From Chitinophaga pinensis (GTDB lineage Bacteria > Bacteroidota > Bacteroidia > UKL13-3), in NCBI GenBank assembly GCA_945860865.1, contig CAMARW010000002.1:1-64000 (forward strand): a stretch of 64,000 nt of DNA, read 5' to 3'. The first letter of the stretch is position 1. Each line of letters opens with the position of its first letter. The position numbers and the translations under genes are program-made. A model generated the notes under the pieces. That model did not search any database. It was not told the origin of the DNA and saw nothing but the letters and a program-made list of their open reading frames with translations. Below are positions 54,582-63,619 of the stretch, one piece after another.

Positions 54582-56177
54582 TTAATTCAAAACAACCTCA
54601 CCTTTACTAACCTTATCAGCTAAAAGCAAAGCTTCATAAGCATTAACAATAGCTCCGGTTACAGATATATCACTAAGTTGGGCTTTGGTTTTAGTGCCCG
54701 GAATAAGAATTTTTTCCTTACATGGAACAGCACTTTTAAGTATAATTTGTTTGGTTTGCGCTGCTGTTAAATTGGGGTAGTTTTGGCGAACCAAAGCCGC
54801 TACACCAGCCACAACTGGAGCTGCCATGCTGGTTCCATCAAAGCTACTATACTCGCTACCTGGCACGGTAGAATTTATTGCCACACCCGGCGCAAAAACT
54901 TCTACTTCTGCCTTACCATAATTTGAAAAAGTAGCTACCCTACCCTTTTTACCTTTTTGCCAACCCGAAGCACCAACCTCAATCCAGTTGGGAACAGTAG
55001 TGCTTGAACCAACGAGCTTAGGTGAAGGATAAAACCTATTAGTAGACAAATTCTCTGCATCGTTACCAGCTGCATGCACCAACAAAACATCCTTGTTTAA
55101 AGCATAAGTTACAGCCTCATCTACAGCCTGTTTGTTAGGGGATAATTTCTTTCCAAAACTCATATTTATAACCTTAGCACCATGATCTACCGCATATCTA
55201 ATGGCATTGGCAATATCTTTATCGCGCTCATCCCCATTTGGCACCACGCGCAATGTCATGATACGAGCTTCGCCGCAAATACCTTTAATGCCTGTATTAT
55301 TAGATCGTTCGGCTGCAATAATTCCCGCTACATGCGTTCCATGATCTGTATTATTTGCTTCTACCTGGTTATTGCCATAAAAACGCTCATTTACATTGGC
55401 ATAATTATCTCCTACCAAATGACGCGAATCAAAATCCATATTTAAATTGTATTCAACCATCGTTTTCAACTTCTTTTCGGCATCGCTAAATTGAGTCATA
55501 ACAGGAGATTTCTCCATACCACCCGTTTTAACAATGTATTTAGCAATCATTAAAATACCCTTTTCTTGCTTTTCAGTTACTTTAATAGCATTCATTTGCT
55601 CCTCAGTTGGGTTCTTAGTTCCGGTTCTTTCAATCATTTTTTCTATCATAGAAACAATGGTTTTAAACTGCTGGTACTGCCCATTAAGTTCGCTAAAATT
55701 TTTGTCGTACAAATCACGTGCTGTTAAATACATTTCGCGCTCATCATCATTTTTAAAAGTGGGTAACTCCCCCTCTTTTAAACCTAAACCTTTGTAAGCC
55801 GCCATTACACGCACGTATTCATAAGTATCTTCTGCCACATTACCCGTTGGTCCCCCAATAAAATTCCAACCAAACACATCATCTATATAACCATTCTTAT
55901 CATCATCTAAGCCATTTCCTGCTACTTCCTTTTCATTTACCCACAATATATTTTTTAAATCTTCATGACTAACATCTGTGCCTGCATCGATAATAGCAAC
56001 GATAATTTTTTCTTTATTTTTGCCAATAGGCAACTCTTTGTAGGCACGTTCTGTGCTTACTCCCCACACTTTATCTTGCTTTAAATCTAGGTTGAACCAA
56101 TTATCTGGCGCTTTTTTTTGCGCAAATAATTGAAAAGAAGTGGCTAGCGCTATGGCTAAAACTGTAATTAATCTCAT
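54582..56177 (-). CDS. Exported subtilisin-like (S8) serine protease with a large insertion
   Basis: This 531-residue protease has a signal peptide (MRLITVLAIALATSFQLFA). The catalytic triad is visible: Asp64 (IIDAGTDVSHEDL), His279 (DHGTHVAG) and Ser450 (FDGTSMAAPVVAG), with oxyanion Asn372 (AAGND). The gap from Asp to His is 215 residues instead of the usual 35-60, because a charged helical insertion of about 160 residues (residues 115-265, for example NDDEREMYLTARDLYDKNFS) lies between. There is no T9SS sorting domain, so it is probably periplasmic. Monocistronic. Confidence 0.9.
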   Translation of the reverse strand: MRLITVLAIALATSFQLFAQKKAPDNWFNLDLKQDKVWGVSTERAYKELPIGKNKEKIIVAIIDAGTDVSHEDLKNILWVNEKEVAGNGLDDDKNGYIDDVFGWNFIGGPTGNVAEDTYEYVRVMAAYKGLGLKEGELPTFKNDDEREMYLTARDLYDKNFSELNGQYQQFKTIVSMIEKMIERTGTKNPTEEQMNAIKVTEKQEKGILMIAKYIVKTGGMEKSPVMTQFSDAEKKLKTMVEYNLNMDFDSRHLVGDNYANVNERFYGNNQVEANNTDHGTHVAGIIAAERSNNTGIKGICGEARIMTLRVVPNGDERDKDIANAIRYAVDHGAKVINMSFGKKLSPNKQAVDEAVTYALNKDVLLVHAAGNDAENLSTNRFYPSPKLVGSSTTVPNWIEVGASGWQKGKKGRVATFSNYGKAEVEVFAPGVAINSTVPGSEYSSFDGTSMAAPVVAGVAALVRQNYPNLTAAQTKQIILKSAVPCKEKILIPGTKTKAQLSDISVTGAIVNAYEALLLADKVSKGEVVLN

Positions 56178-56242
56178 TTGTTAGGTTAGTTTTAAAGTCA
56201 CAATTATATTTGATGTTTCTGTTATACCCTAAAAAAAAATAC

Positions 56243-56374
56243 ATGGTGAAAATAAATGAAAAGCATCCGATTAAAAATGAACAAAACGCTTTTACCAAAA
56301 TTTACTGGCTGCTGATAGCTTTTTTAATTGTGCAAATTACCATTTATTACATTTTGAGTATAAACATACAATGA
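56243..56374 (+). CDS. 43-residue membrane peptide coupled to the symporter gene
   Basis: ATG 56243 opens a frame of 43 codons: a polar N-terminus (MVKINEKHPIKNEQNAF), then one transmembrane helix (KIYWLLIAFLIVQITIYYIL) and a short tail ending at TGA. The stop overlaps the symporter's start codon in ATGA, so translation is coupled. I do not recognise a family. Some sodium/solute symporters have a small second subunit, which makes a partner role plausible. Confidence 0.62.
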   Translation: MVKINEKHPIKNEQNAFTKIYWLLIAFLIVQITIYYILSINIQ

Positions 56375-58065
56375 GTGCATTAGACTGGTTCGTACTTATT
56401 TTCTCCTTAATGGGCATTGCTGCATACGGCATGTATAAAAGCCGAGGCGCTACTAATATAGAAAGCTATTTAAAAGGCGACAACCAAATTCCTTGGTACA
56501 TGGTTGGCCTTTCCATAATGGCTACGCAAGCCAGTGCCATAACGTTTTTATCTGCACCTGGGCAAGCCTATACAGATGGAATGCGCTTTGTGCAATATTA
56601 CTTTGGCTTACCCATTGCCATGATTGTAATAAGTATCTTTTTTATCCCCATTTACAACAGGCTCAATGTATTTACAGCTTATGAATTTTTAGAGAATCGG
56701 TTCGACCAAAAGACCCGTGTTTTTACCTCTTTGTTATTTTTAACCCAACGCGGTTTAGCTTCTGGCTTAACCCTGTACGCGCCCAGTTTAATTTTATCTG
56801 CACTCTTAGGTTGGAATATTTACTATACCAATTTATTTATTGGCGGCATTGTTATTCTATACACCGTGGCTGGTGGTTCTAAAGCGGTAAGTTATACGCA
56901 CCTGCAACAAATGACCATTATTTTTATTGGTATGTTTATAGCCGGTTACATGATTGTGCACCTTTTACCTGATGGCATTGGCTTTACAGATGCCATTAAG
57001 ATGGGTGGCAAATTGGGCAAAATGAATGTGATAGATTTAAGTTTTGACCTAAGCAATAAATACAATATTTGGAGCGGATTAATTGGTGGCTTTTTCTTGG
57101 CACTCTCCTACTTTGGCACAGACCAATCGCAGGTTTCTAGGTATATTAGCGCCAAAGATTTAAGGCAAAGCAGAATGGGTTTATTAATGAACGGATTTAT
57201 TAAAGTGCCTATGCAATTTTTCATTTTGCTATTGGGAGTATTGCTATTTGTATTTTACCAATTTAAACCTGCGCCCTTGTTCTTTAACAACAACGAAACA
57301 GAAAAACTTGAAGCCAGTGCCTATAATCCAGCTTGGCAAAAAATAAAGGGAGCCCACGAAGCCCTGCAAGAAGACCGCAAAACAGCCGCATTTGGCCTGA
57401 CCCAAAGCATTCAAACAGGCAATGAAACAGCCATCAAAGAACACCAAGACTACTTGGTTCAGAGCGAAAAAGAATTATTGGTGCTTAAAAAACAAGCCAC
57501 CGATTTAATGAAACAAAACGACCCCAAAGCCGAAACCAATGATACCAATTATATCTTTTTAAGGTATGTAATAGATTATTTACCACACGGACTCATTGGT
57601 TTGTTAATAGCAGTTATTTTTGCTGCTTCTATGCAAAGTAAATCGGCCGAGTTAAACGCCTTGGCCTCTTGTACCATTGTAGATATTTACAAACGTAGCT
57701 TTAAAAAAGAAGCCAGCGACGCCCATTACCTGAGCGCCTCCAAATGGACCACCGCGTTATGGGGACTTTATGCCATTGGCGTGGCCATGTTTGCCAACAA
57801 ACTAGGCAGTTTAATTGAGGCGGTAAATGTACTTGGCTCTCTGTTTTACGGAACCATTTTGGGGATATTCTTAGTTGCGTTTATGTTTAAAAAACTAACA
57901 GGTTCAAGCACCTTTTATGCTGCCATTGTTACAGAAGCCATTGTACTCTTTATGTACTTTTTTACAGATATCAGCTTTCTTTGGTTTAACCTTTTTGGCA
58001 GTATTTTGGTTATTGCTTTTAGCTATACCATTAACTGGGTTCAGCACTCCTTTAATTTTAAGTAA
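56371..58065 (+). CDS. Sodium/solute symporter (SSS family)
   Basis: This 564-residue membrane transporter of the SSS family has about 13 helices. Seen: the family core LSIMATQASAITFLSAPGQA, YTVAGGSKAVSYTHLQQ, LSYFGTDQSQVSRY, and the late IFAASMQSKSAELNALASC. Between helices near residues 300 and 410 there is a charged loop of about 90 residues (NETEKLEASAYNPAWQKIKG, LEKELLVLKK-like SEKELLVLKKQA), much longer than in PutP. The substrate cannot be deduced; sugars, sialic acid or amino acids are all possible. It is coupled to a 43-residue membrane ORF upstream. Confidence 0.92.
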   Translation: MSALDWFVLIFSLMGIAAYGMYKSRGATNIESYLKGDNQIPWYMVGLSIMATQASAITFLSAPGQAYTDGMRFVQYYFGLPIAMIVISIFFIPIYNRLNVFTAYEFLENRFDQKTRVFTSLLFLTQRGLASGLTLYAPSLILSALLGWNIYYTNLFIGGIVILYTVAGGSKAVSYTHLQQMTIIFIGMFIAGYMIVHLLPDGIGFTDAIKMGGKLGKMNVIDLSFDLSNKYNIWSGLIGGFFLALSYFGTDQSQVSRYISAKDLRQSRMGLLMNGFIKVPMQFFILLLGVLLFVFYQFKPAPLFFNNNETEKLEASAYNPAWQKIKGAHEALQEDRKTAAFGLTQSIQTGNETAIKEHQDYLVQSEKELLVLKKQATDLMKQNDPKAETNDTNYIFLRYVIDYLPHGLIGLLIAVIFAASMQSKSAELNALASCTIVDIYKRSFKKEASDAHYLSASKWTTALWGLYAIGVAMFANKLGSLIEAVNVLGSLFYGTILGIFLVAFMFKKLTGSSTFYAAIVTEAIVLFMYFFTDISFLWFNLFGSILVIAFSYTINWVQHSFNFK

Positions 58066-58092
58066 AAAGAAAGGGCGGCCATGTGAGGCCTG

Positions 58093-58803
58093 CTATTTAA
58101 CTATAAACTCACCCTCTAATTCGGGCACAAAATTGTAGATATCTTGTTGCAAGCAAAAGGCAACATCGTCTGTTTGCACATTTAAGCTAGTAAATCTTTT
58201 TGCATGAGAGCTTAAACGCACCAAGTCCTCTAGGTTATCTTGATATTGGCGAAACAAAGAATGTGCAGAAAAAGAGGCATCATCGGCCATTTCATAAACC
58301 TCTAAAAGCTTGTGAATAACCGCTCCTGCAAAAACAGTATCCTCAATATTGTATTTGTCTTTCCAACCAGAACACAATAAAACAACTTCCTTATCGAGCG
58401 TAATAATGCGTTCAGCTAAAGCAGAAATATTTAAAAAAGAGCCAATTAAAATTCGGTGAGGAAACATAGCCTTTGCCATTTTAATAGCTTTGGTTCCATT
58501 GGTAGTGGTAAAGGCAATATTTTTACCCGCCAAAAAAGGATTTTCATATTCAAAAGGCGAATTGCCCATATCAAATCCTGGGACTTTAACGGCATTGCGT
58601 TCGGCCGAAATAATAAAATCAAAATCCTTAAAAATCAAACATTCTTCGGGAGAAGCAATGGGCAAAATTTTATTTACACCCGTATTAAAAGCTACGCACA
58701 TAGTAGATGTGGCGCGCAAAATATCTATAACAACAACTGTTTTATCCTTTAAATCGTACAAAGGCAATAAGGCAGGCGTGTAAATTACTTCTACTTTTTT
58801 CAT
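58093..58803 (-). CDS. comB: 2-phosphosulfolactate phosphatase (ComB family)
   Basis: This 236-residue protein matches the ComB family: VIDILRATSTMCVAF near the start, the conserved GFDMGNSPFEY and FTTTNGTKAI, and LLCSGWKDKYNIEDTVFAG. In methanogens ComB hydrolyses phosphosulfolactate in coenzyme M synthesis. Bacteroidota do not make coenzyme M, so here it probably makes sulfolactate for another purpose, or has a related substrate; that is inference. Monocistronic and convergent with the symporter gene. Confidence 0.9.
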   Translation of the reverse strand: MKKVEVIYTPALLPLYDLKDKTVVVIDILRATSTMCVAFNTGVNKILPIASPEECLIFKDFDFIISAERNAVKVPGFDMGNSPFEYENPFLAGKNIAFTTTNGTKAIKMAKAMFPHRILIGSFLNISALAERIITLDKEVVLLCSGWKDKYNIEDTVFAGAVIHKLLEVYEMADDASFSAHSLFRQYQDNLEDLVRLSSHAKRFTSLNVQTDDVAFCLQQDIYNFVPELEGEFIVK

Positions 58804-58822
58804 GCTGTATTTTGTTTAAAAC

Positions 58823-58856
58823 AAAAGGGCAAGAACGCCTTAATTCTTGCCCTTTT
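58823..58856 (-). terminator. gcvT terminator
   Basis: AAAAGGGCAAGAA and its exact complement form a 13-bp stem with an eight-base loop. It lies 16 bases after the gcvT stop codon on the minus strand. Confidence 0.88.
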
Positions 58857-58871
58857 ATGTCTTACTAAACC

Positions 58872-59948
58872 TTATAAAAATGGAACTTTAACCACTTTTG
58901 CTTTAATGGCTTTATCGCGTATTTCAATAAAAATTTCTGTATCAGTTTTGCTGTGTGCAGCACTTACATAACCCATTCCAATTCCCTTGCTTAGGGTGGG
59001 CGATTGTGTACCAGAAGTTACCTCACCAATTACATTACCTGCCGCATCTTTAATGGCGTAATGCTGACGAGGAATACCTCTATCAATCATTTCAAAACCA
59101 ACCAATTTCTTGCTGGCACCGTTTTCTTTTATTGCCTTGTGGTGTTCATGATTAATAAACGGTTTGGTAAACTTGGTAATCCAACCTAAACCTGCTTCAA
59201 TAGGCGAAGTTTCGTCGTTTATATCATTGCCATACAAGCAAAAACCTTTTTCTAAGCGGAGGGTATCGCGTGCACCCAAACCAGCAGGTTCAATATTAAA
59301 TTCTTTACCGGCCTCAAACAAAGCATCCCATAATTTTTTGGCATCTTTATTCCAAACGTATAGTTCAAATCCGCCCGAGCCCGTATAACCTGTGTTCGAA
59401 ATAATAATATCTTCACATCCAGCCACGCTGCCGGTGGTAAAAGTATAATACTCCATTACACTTAAATCTACTTCCGTTAGTTTTTGAATAACTTTAATGG
59501 CGTTCGGACCTTGCACCGCTAATAAACTAAGGTCGTCGCTCATGTTTGTCATTTCTACGCCAAACGTATTGTGTTGGCTAATCCAATTCCAATCTTTCTC
59601 AATATTGCTGGCGTTCACTACTAAGTAATATTCAGTTGCCGAGTAGCGATACACCAATAAATCGTCTACAATACCACCTTTATCATTTGGCAAGCAAGAA
59701 TACTGCACTTTACCATCACTTAGTTTTGAGGCATCGTTGCTGGTAACTAATTGAATTAGGTCTAAAGCTTTTTCGCCAACCAGTTTAAATTCGCCCATGT
59801 GACTCACATCAAAAACGCCCACGCTGTTTCTTACGGCATTGTGTTCTTGAATTAAGTTATTGTATAATACAGGCATATTATAGCCTGCAAATTCAATCAT
59901 TTTTGCACCTAAGGCAACGTGTAGGTCATTGAGTGTAACGTATTTCAT
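58872..59948 (-). CDS. gcvT: Aminomethyltransferase (glycine cleavage T protein)
   Basis: This 358-residue enzyme takes the aminomethyl group from lipoyl-H protein, releases ammonia and makes methylenetetrahydrofolate. Seen: the start [65 protein letters not shown] and [20 protein letters not shown]. Length is typical. H and P protein genes are not in the window. The dihydrolipoyl dehydrogenases here could supply the L protein. Confidence 0.95.
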   Translation of the reverse strand: MKYVTLNDLHVALGAKMIEFAGYNMPVLYNNLIQEHNAVRNSVGVFDVSHMGEFKLVGEKALDLIQLVTSNDASKLSDGKVQYSCLPNDKGGIVDDLLVYRYSATEYYLVVNASNIEKDWNWISQHNTFGVEMTNMSDDLSLLAVQGPNAIKVIQKLTEVDLSVMEYYTFTTGSVAGCEDIIISNTGYTGSGGFELYVWNKDAKKLWDALFEAGKEFNIEPAGLGARDTLRLEKGFCLYGNDINDETSPIEAGLGWITKFTKPFINHEHHKAIKENGASKKLVGFEMIDRGIPRQHYAIKDAAGNVIGEVTSGTQSPTLSKGIGMGYVSAAHSKTDTEIFIEIRDKAIKAKVVKVPFL

Positions 59949-60004
59949 TTTTTATTTTTGCTTGTAATTTTATGCTTCAAATTAAACTAAAAATAGCGAG
60001 AAAT

Positions 60005-62749
60005 TTATATCCTTCTATTGTCGAACCAATCTTTACGTTTAGGGATTTTTAAATCGCTTAAAACAGATGATTTTACCTGTATGTTAAAAATAAAATACTG
60101 GTTTCCAAAAGCGCTTAAGGGCGTCCAGGCAAAGGTAAATTGCCAGCAATGTAACTCTCTGCGCAAATCTATACCCAAATGAGAAATCTTCTTTTGAGTA
60201 AAATCATAACCACTATTAAAATTAAGGAACCAATTTTTAGTAGGTGTAAGTGTGCCGTTAAACGAAAGTGTTTGCACAAATTTCTCAATATTAGGATTAA
60301 TTTGAGACGTATAATTGTAGTTAATGGTATAATTTAAACTCAAGTTCCAAGGTATAGGCTGATCCAAAAATTGCGCATCATCCATTTCTTTTTTCTTTCT
60401 TTCTATGGCTTTTTCATCTTTACTTTTAAACATTTCTGGTGTTAAACTAGCCCCAATACCCAAATTTCCATTGGTTATAACCCCTAATTTATTCTGTTCA
60501 TTAAAATAATACTTGTTTATTCTCTGATAAAACGAATTACCATTTACAGTTACAATTTCATTTACATAAGGATCTAAAGTTGCTCCTCCATTCAAATTTA
60601 CAGTTTTAAACAAAGTGGTTCGCCATGAAATTGGAATGGTACTTAAATTCATTGAATCGGCAAAAATATTATAACTACCTCCAAACCTTAAACTCTCAAA
60701 AATCTTTATTTTCTCTACCTTCATAGCAGTATCTTTTCCTTTCTTCCACTTAACCTCGAAATTATTATCAACCCCAAAATTTATATTGCCTTGTCGGCCC
60801 CGACCCGGCCCACCAAAAAGAGAATTTTCGAAAATAGAATACTGTGCAGTTCTTCCGCTTGTATCAGCTTTTACTTCTCTGTAATACCCATAATTTGGCC
60901 TGCCAAAATCGGGCACATAACTAAAACTCAAATCGGGGTTAACTACATGCCTTAAAGCTTGCAACTTACCTTTCTTAAATTGCAGCATACCATAAAAACG
61001 CGTAGATAAGCCTCCTCTTAAAGAATATTGATAGGCCCTATTAAAACCCCCAACAATATTATTCTGAACTTTCTTTTGCTCCTCATCAAAGGTTTTGTTC
61101 ACTGTTTTTAATGTCCACACTTCACTGTAATCTGCACCAATAGAAAAAGTATAAAACTTTAAAATATTAAAAGAATTCTGGATACCAATGTTATGCCTGG
61201 CACCATTACGCATTACAGAATCAAAAAAGAGCTTAGTATCTGCACCATTTCTATTTTTGAAAAGGAGAGTATCTTTAGTGTTTATTAAATTTTGAACCGA
61301 ACCAATATAATTCACAGAAGTTTTTTCGTACCATTTATCGGCAGTAGATTTCCATTTAGGCTTAAAGGGCTGAAAAGAAGCAGCAGAAAAAGTTAAATCT
61401 GGCAAAGTGATAGCTACATCCCTTGTTTGCGTATTTTGCGAGGCACGGGTAGTAGCATTTAAATTGTATTTCCCTTTAGCTATAGATTTAGAAAAGTTTA
61501 TAGAAGAGTTTATATTATTATTAAACGCAGTATTATTGGTTGAATAAGTATTAAACGCCAAATATTGATTGCCCACCAAATTTACGTCGGCTCCAAAAGA
61601 AGTTCCAGGCCTAGCTTTTTGATCCATGGTATGGCGCCAATTTATATTAAACGTATTAAACTCTTGGTAATTGGGATCTTCGGGCATGCCTGTTTTATTG
61701 TAGGCAAAATTTGCGTTGAGGTTTCCTTGGTAGTGGTACCTATTATTATAATTCATTCTGCCACCTAACTGCCAGCTTAAATTGGCGTAAATATCTCCAA
61801 GTATAGCCAAATCTGCTTTTTCACCCAAACCCAAGTAATACCCACCTTGGCGTAAAAAGAAGCCACGACCAGCAGCATTACCGTAGGCAGGGATGATAAT
61901 TCCAGATTGCTGCCCACGCTTTAATGGGAAAATACCAAAGGGCACAATCAAAGGCGTTCTAACTCCAGCAATGGAAAGGTTTGCCGGACCTGTAATTACC
62001 CTCGAGCCTGGAATAACCTTTAATTTATTTGCCAAAATAGCAAAATGTGGCTCATGCGCATCGCAAGTGGTGTAATAACTGTTTCTAATGTAAAAGTTAT
62101 TAAACTCATCTCTTTTTACACGCTCACCCTTAATAAAGCCCTCTCCTTCTTGGGTTCTAAACTCGCGCATCAAACCCCGTTTAGTTTGATAATTAAAGGT
62201 TACTTCCTCTATGTTGTAAGTATCGGCTCCTTGCTTAAATTGTGGTGTATTGGTTAATTTACCGGCACTGTCTTTTTCGCCTATTGCATTTACTAAACTA
62301 TTATCAAGGTTAATTTTGATAATAGCGGCTTTCATTTCATATTTTTCAAAATTTATTTCGGCACTCTTGTATAGCGTGGCTACTTTATCACTGGCTAAAT
62401 ATACAATAGAGTCTTTTGCCTTGTAAGTTACCTTATCTTTAACGGCCGAACTGGTGCGAGGAAGATAATTGCTATCTACCAAATTAGAATCTGGAAGACT
62501 TATAGAGATTGATTTAGCAGTATCATCAACAATATAAACAACTGATTGATTGAATATTACAATATGGTCGATATTTTTATTTGTGGATGTGCCTGATAAA
62601 GTGACTAATTTTGTTTCTGAAGGCTTGGAAACAGCATAAACAGGTTTAACAACCGTTAATATGATAAAAGCGGATAAAAGTTGATAAAAAAGCCAATTTG
62701 GCCTTAAAGACAAAGGATATGAAAAAAAGTATTTCAATGTTTGATGCAA
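60005..62749 (-). CDS. lptD: LPS-assembly protein LptD
   Basis: This 914-residue outer-membrane protein inserts lipopolysaccharide into the outer leaflet. An N-terminal OstA-like beta-jellyroll (about residues 100-240, DKVTYKAKDSIVYLASDKVA) precedes a large beta barrel (LKVIPGSRVITGPANLSIAG to FQPF and beyond). The C-terminus reads LHCWQFTFAWTPLSAFGNQY. The N-terminal hydrophobic segment is preceded by about 17 polar residues, so the start is a little uncertain. Its first 31 bases overlap the amidase gene on the other strand. Together with the amidase and the MCE protein it forms an envelope cluster. Confidence 0.9.
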   Translation of the reverse strand: MHQTLKYFFSYPLSLRPNWLFYQLLSAFIILTVVKPVYAVSKPSETKLVTLSGTSTNKNIDHIVIFNQSVVYIVDDTAKSISISLPDSNLVDSNYLPRTSSAVKDKVTYKAKDSIVYLASDKVATLYKSAEINFEKYEMKAAIIKINLDNSLVNAIGEKDSAGKLTNTPQFKQGADTYNIEEVTFNYQTKRGLMREFRTQEGEGFIKGERVKRDEFNNFYIRNSYYTTCDAHEPHFAILANKLKVIPGSRVITGPANLSIAGVRTPLIVPFGIFPLKRGQQSGIIIPAYGNAAGRGFFLRQGGYYLGLGEKADLAILGDIYANLSWQLGGRMNYNNRYHYQGNLNANFAYNKTGMPEDPNYQEFNTFNINWRHTMDQKARPGTSFGADVNLVGNQYLAFNTYSTNNTAFNNNINSSINFSKSIAKGKYNLNATTRASQNTQTRDVAITLPDLTFSAASFQPFKPKWKSTADKWYEKTSVNYIGSVQNLINTKDTLLFKNRNGADTKLFFDSVMRNGARHNIGIQNSFNILKFYTFSIGADYSEVWTLKTVNKTFDEEQKKVQNNIVGGFNRAYQYSLRGGLSTRFYGMLQFKKGKLQALRHVVNPDLSFSYVPDFGRPNYGYYREVKADTSGRTAQYSIFENSLFGGPGRGRQGNINFGVDNNFEVKWKKGKDTAMKVEKIKIFESLRFGGSYNIFADSMNLSTIPISWRTTLFKTVNLNGGATLDPYVNEIVTVNGNSFYQRINKYYFNEQNKLGVITNGNLGIGASLTPEMFKSKDEKAIERKKKEMDDAQFLDQPIPWNLSLNYTINYNYTSQINPNIEKFVQTLSFNGTLTPTKNWFLNFNSGYDFTQKKISHLGIDLRRELHCWQFTFAWTPLSAFGNQYFIFNIQVKSSVLSDLKIPKRKDWFDNRRI

Positions 62750-63576
62750 ATCTAAATAAAGTATTGAATTTACCGAAATGGGAAATAATTATGCCATTAT
62801 TGTTGGTTTTATTTTTTTATTCCTTTACGCCCCCACCTGGAAAGAAAATTCAAAAGAAAACTATAGCTACAATTGTTATAGATGCCGGCCATGGCGGACA
62901 TGATCCTGGGTGCATTCATGCGGGTGTTAAAGAAAAAGAAGTAACTCTTGCCATAGCACTATCCATTGGCACAAAATTAAAAGAACAATTGCCCGACATA
63001 AAAATTATTTATACCCGCACGGGGGATAAGTTTGTGAATTTATGGGAACGTGCAGTTATTGCCAATAAAAACAATGCAGACTTATTTATATCTATCCACT
63101 GCAACTCTACTAAAAATACGGCCATACATGGCACAGAAACTTTTGCTATGGGCCTAAACCAAAGTGCAGGAAACTTAGATGTGGCTAAAAGAGAAAATCA
63201 AGTGGTTTTATTAGAAGATGATTATTTGAGTAAATATGAAGGGTTCGACCCTAATTCACCAGAATCACATATTTATTTTTCTTTATCACAAAACGCACAC
63301 ATGGAACAAAGTGTGAATTTAGCTGCTAAGGTAGAAAAGCAAATTAGCAAAAATGTTAAAAGACCTAGCAGAGGAGTTAAACAAGCTGGTTTTGTGGTTC
63401 TTTGGAAAACCAAAATGCCGAGTATATTAATAGAAACTGGTTTTTTAAGCAATATAGAAGACCGCAAGTATTTAACTAGTAAAGAAGGTATTGATAAAAT
63501 GTCGAACAGCATAGTAGATGCAATTTTAGAATATAAAAAAACATACGAAACAGTTTCTACCAATAAGATTAATTAG
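62719..63576 (+). CDS. N-acetylmuramoyl-L-alanine amidase
   Basis: This 285-residue amidase_3 enzyme cuts the bond between N-acetylmuramic acid and L-alanine in peptidoglycan. Seen: a transmembrane or signal segment (IIMPLLLVLFFYSF), zinc ligands in VIDAGHGGHDPG (His) and later SIHCNS (His), and the C-terminal PSILIETGFLSN with the catalytic Glu. I start at ATG 62719 or possibly 62737; both fall within the start of lptD on the opposite strand, so the two genes share a short overlap and no separate promoter region. Confidence 0.92.
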   Translation: MKKSISMFDANLNKVLNLPKWEIIMPLLLVLFFYSFTPPPGKKIQKKTIATIVIDAGHGGHDPGCIHAGVKEKEVTLAIALSIGTKLKEQLPDIKIIYTRTGDKFVNLWERAVIANKNNADLFISIHCNSTKNTAIHGTETFAMGLNQSAGNLDVAKRENQVVLLEDDYLSKYEGFDPNSPESHIYFSLSQNAHMEQSVNLAAKVEKQISKNVKRPSRGVKQAGFVVLWKTKMPSILIETGFLSNIEDRKYLTSKEGIDKMSNSIVDAILEYKKTYETVSTNKIN

Positions 63577-63595
63577 CATTGGTGCACAATTTCAT

Positions 63596-63603
63596 TATTT
63601 TTG
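63596..63603 (+). promoter_or_regulatory. -7 element before the MCE-family gene
   Basis: TATTTTTG fits TAnnTTTG and lies 16 bases before the TTG start codon of the MCE-like gene. Confidence 0.5.
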
Positions 63604-63619
63604 CTAAAAAGAATTTGCT

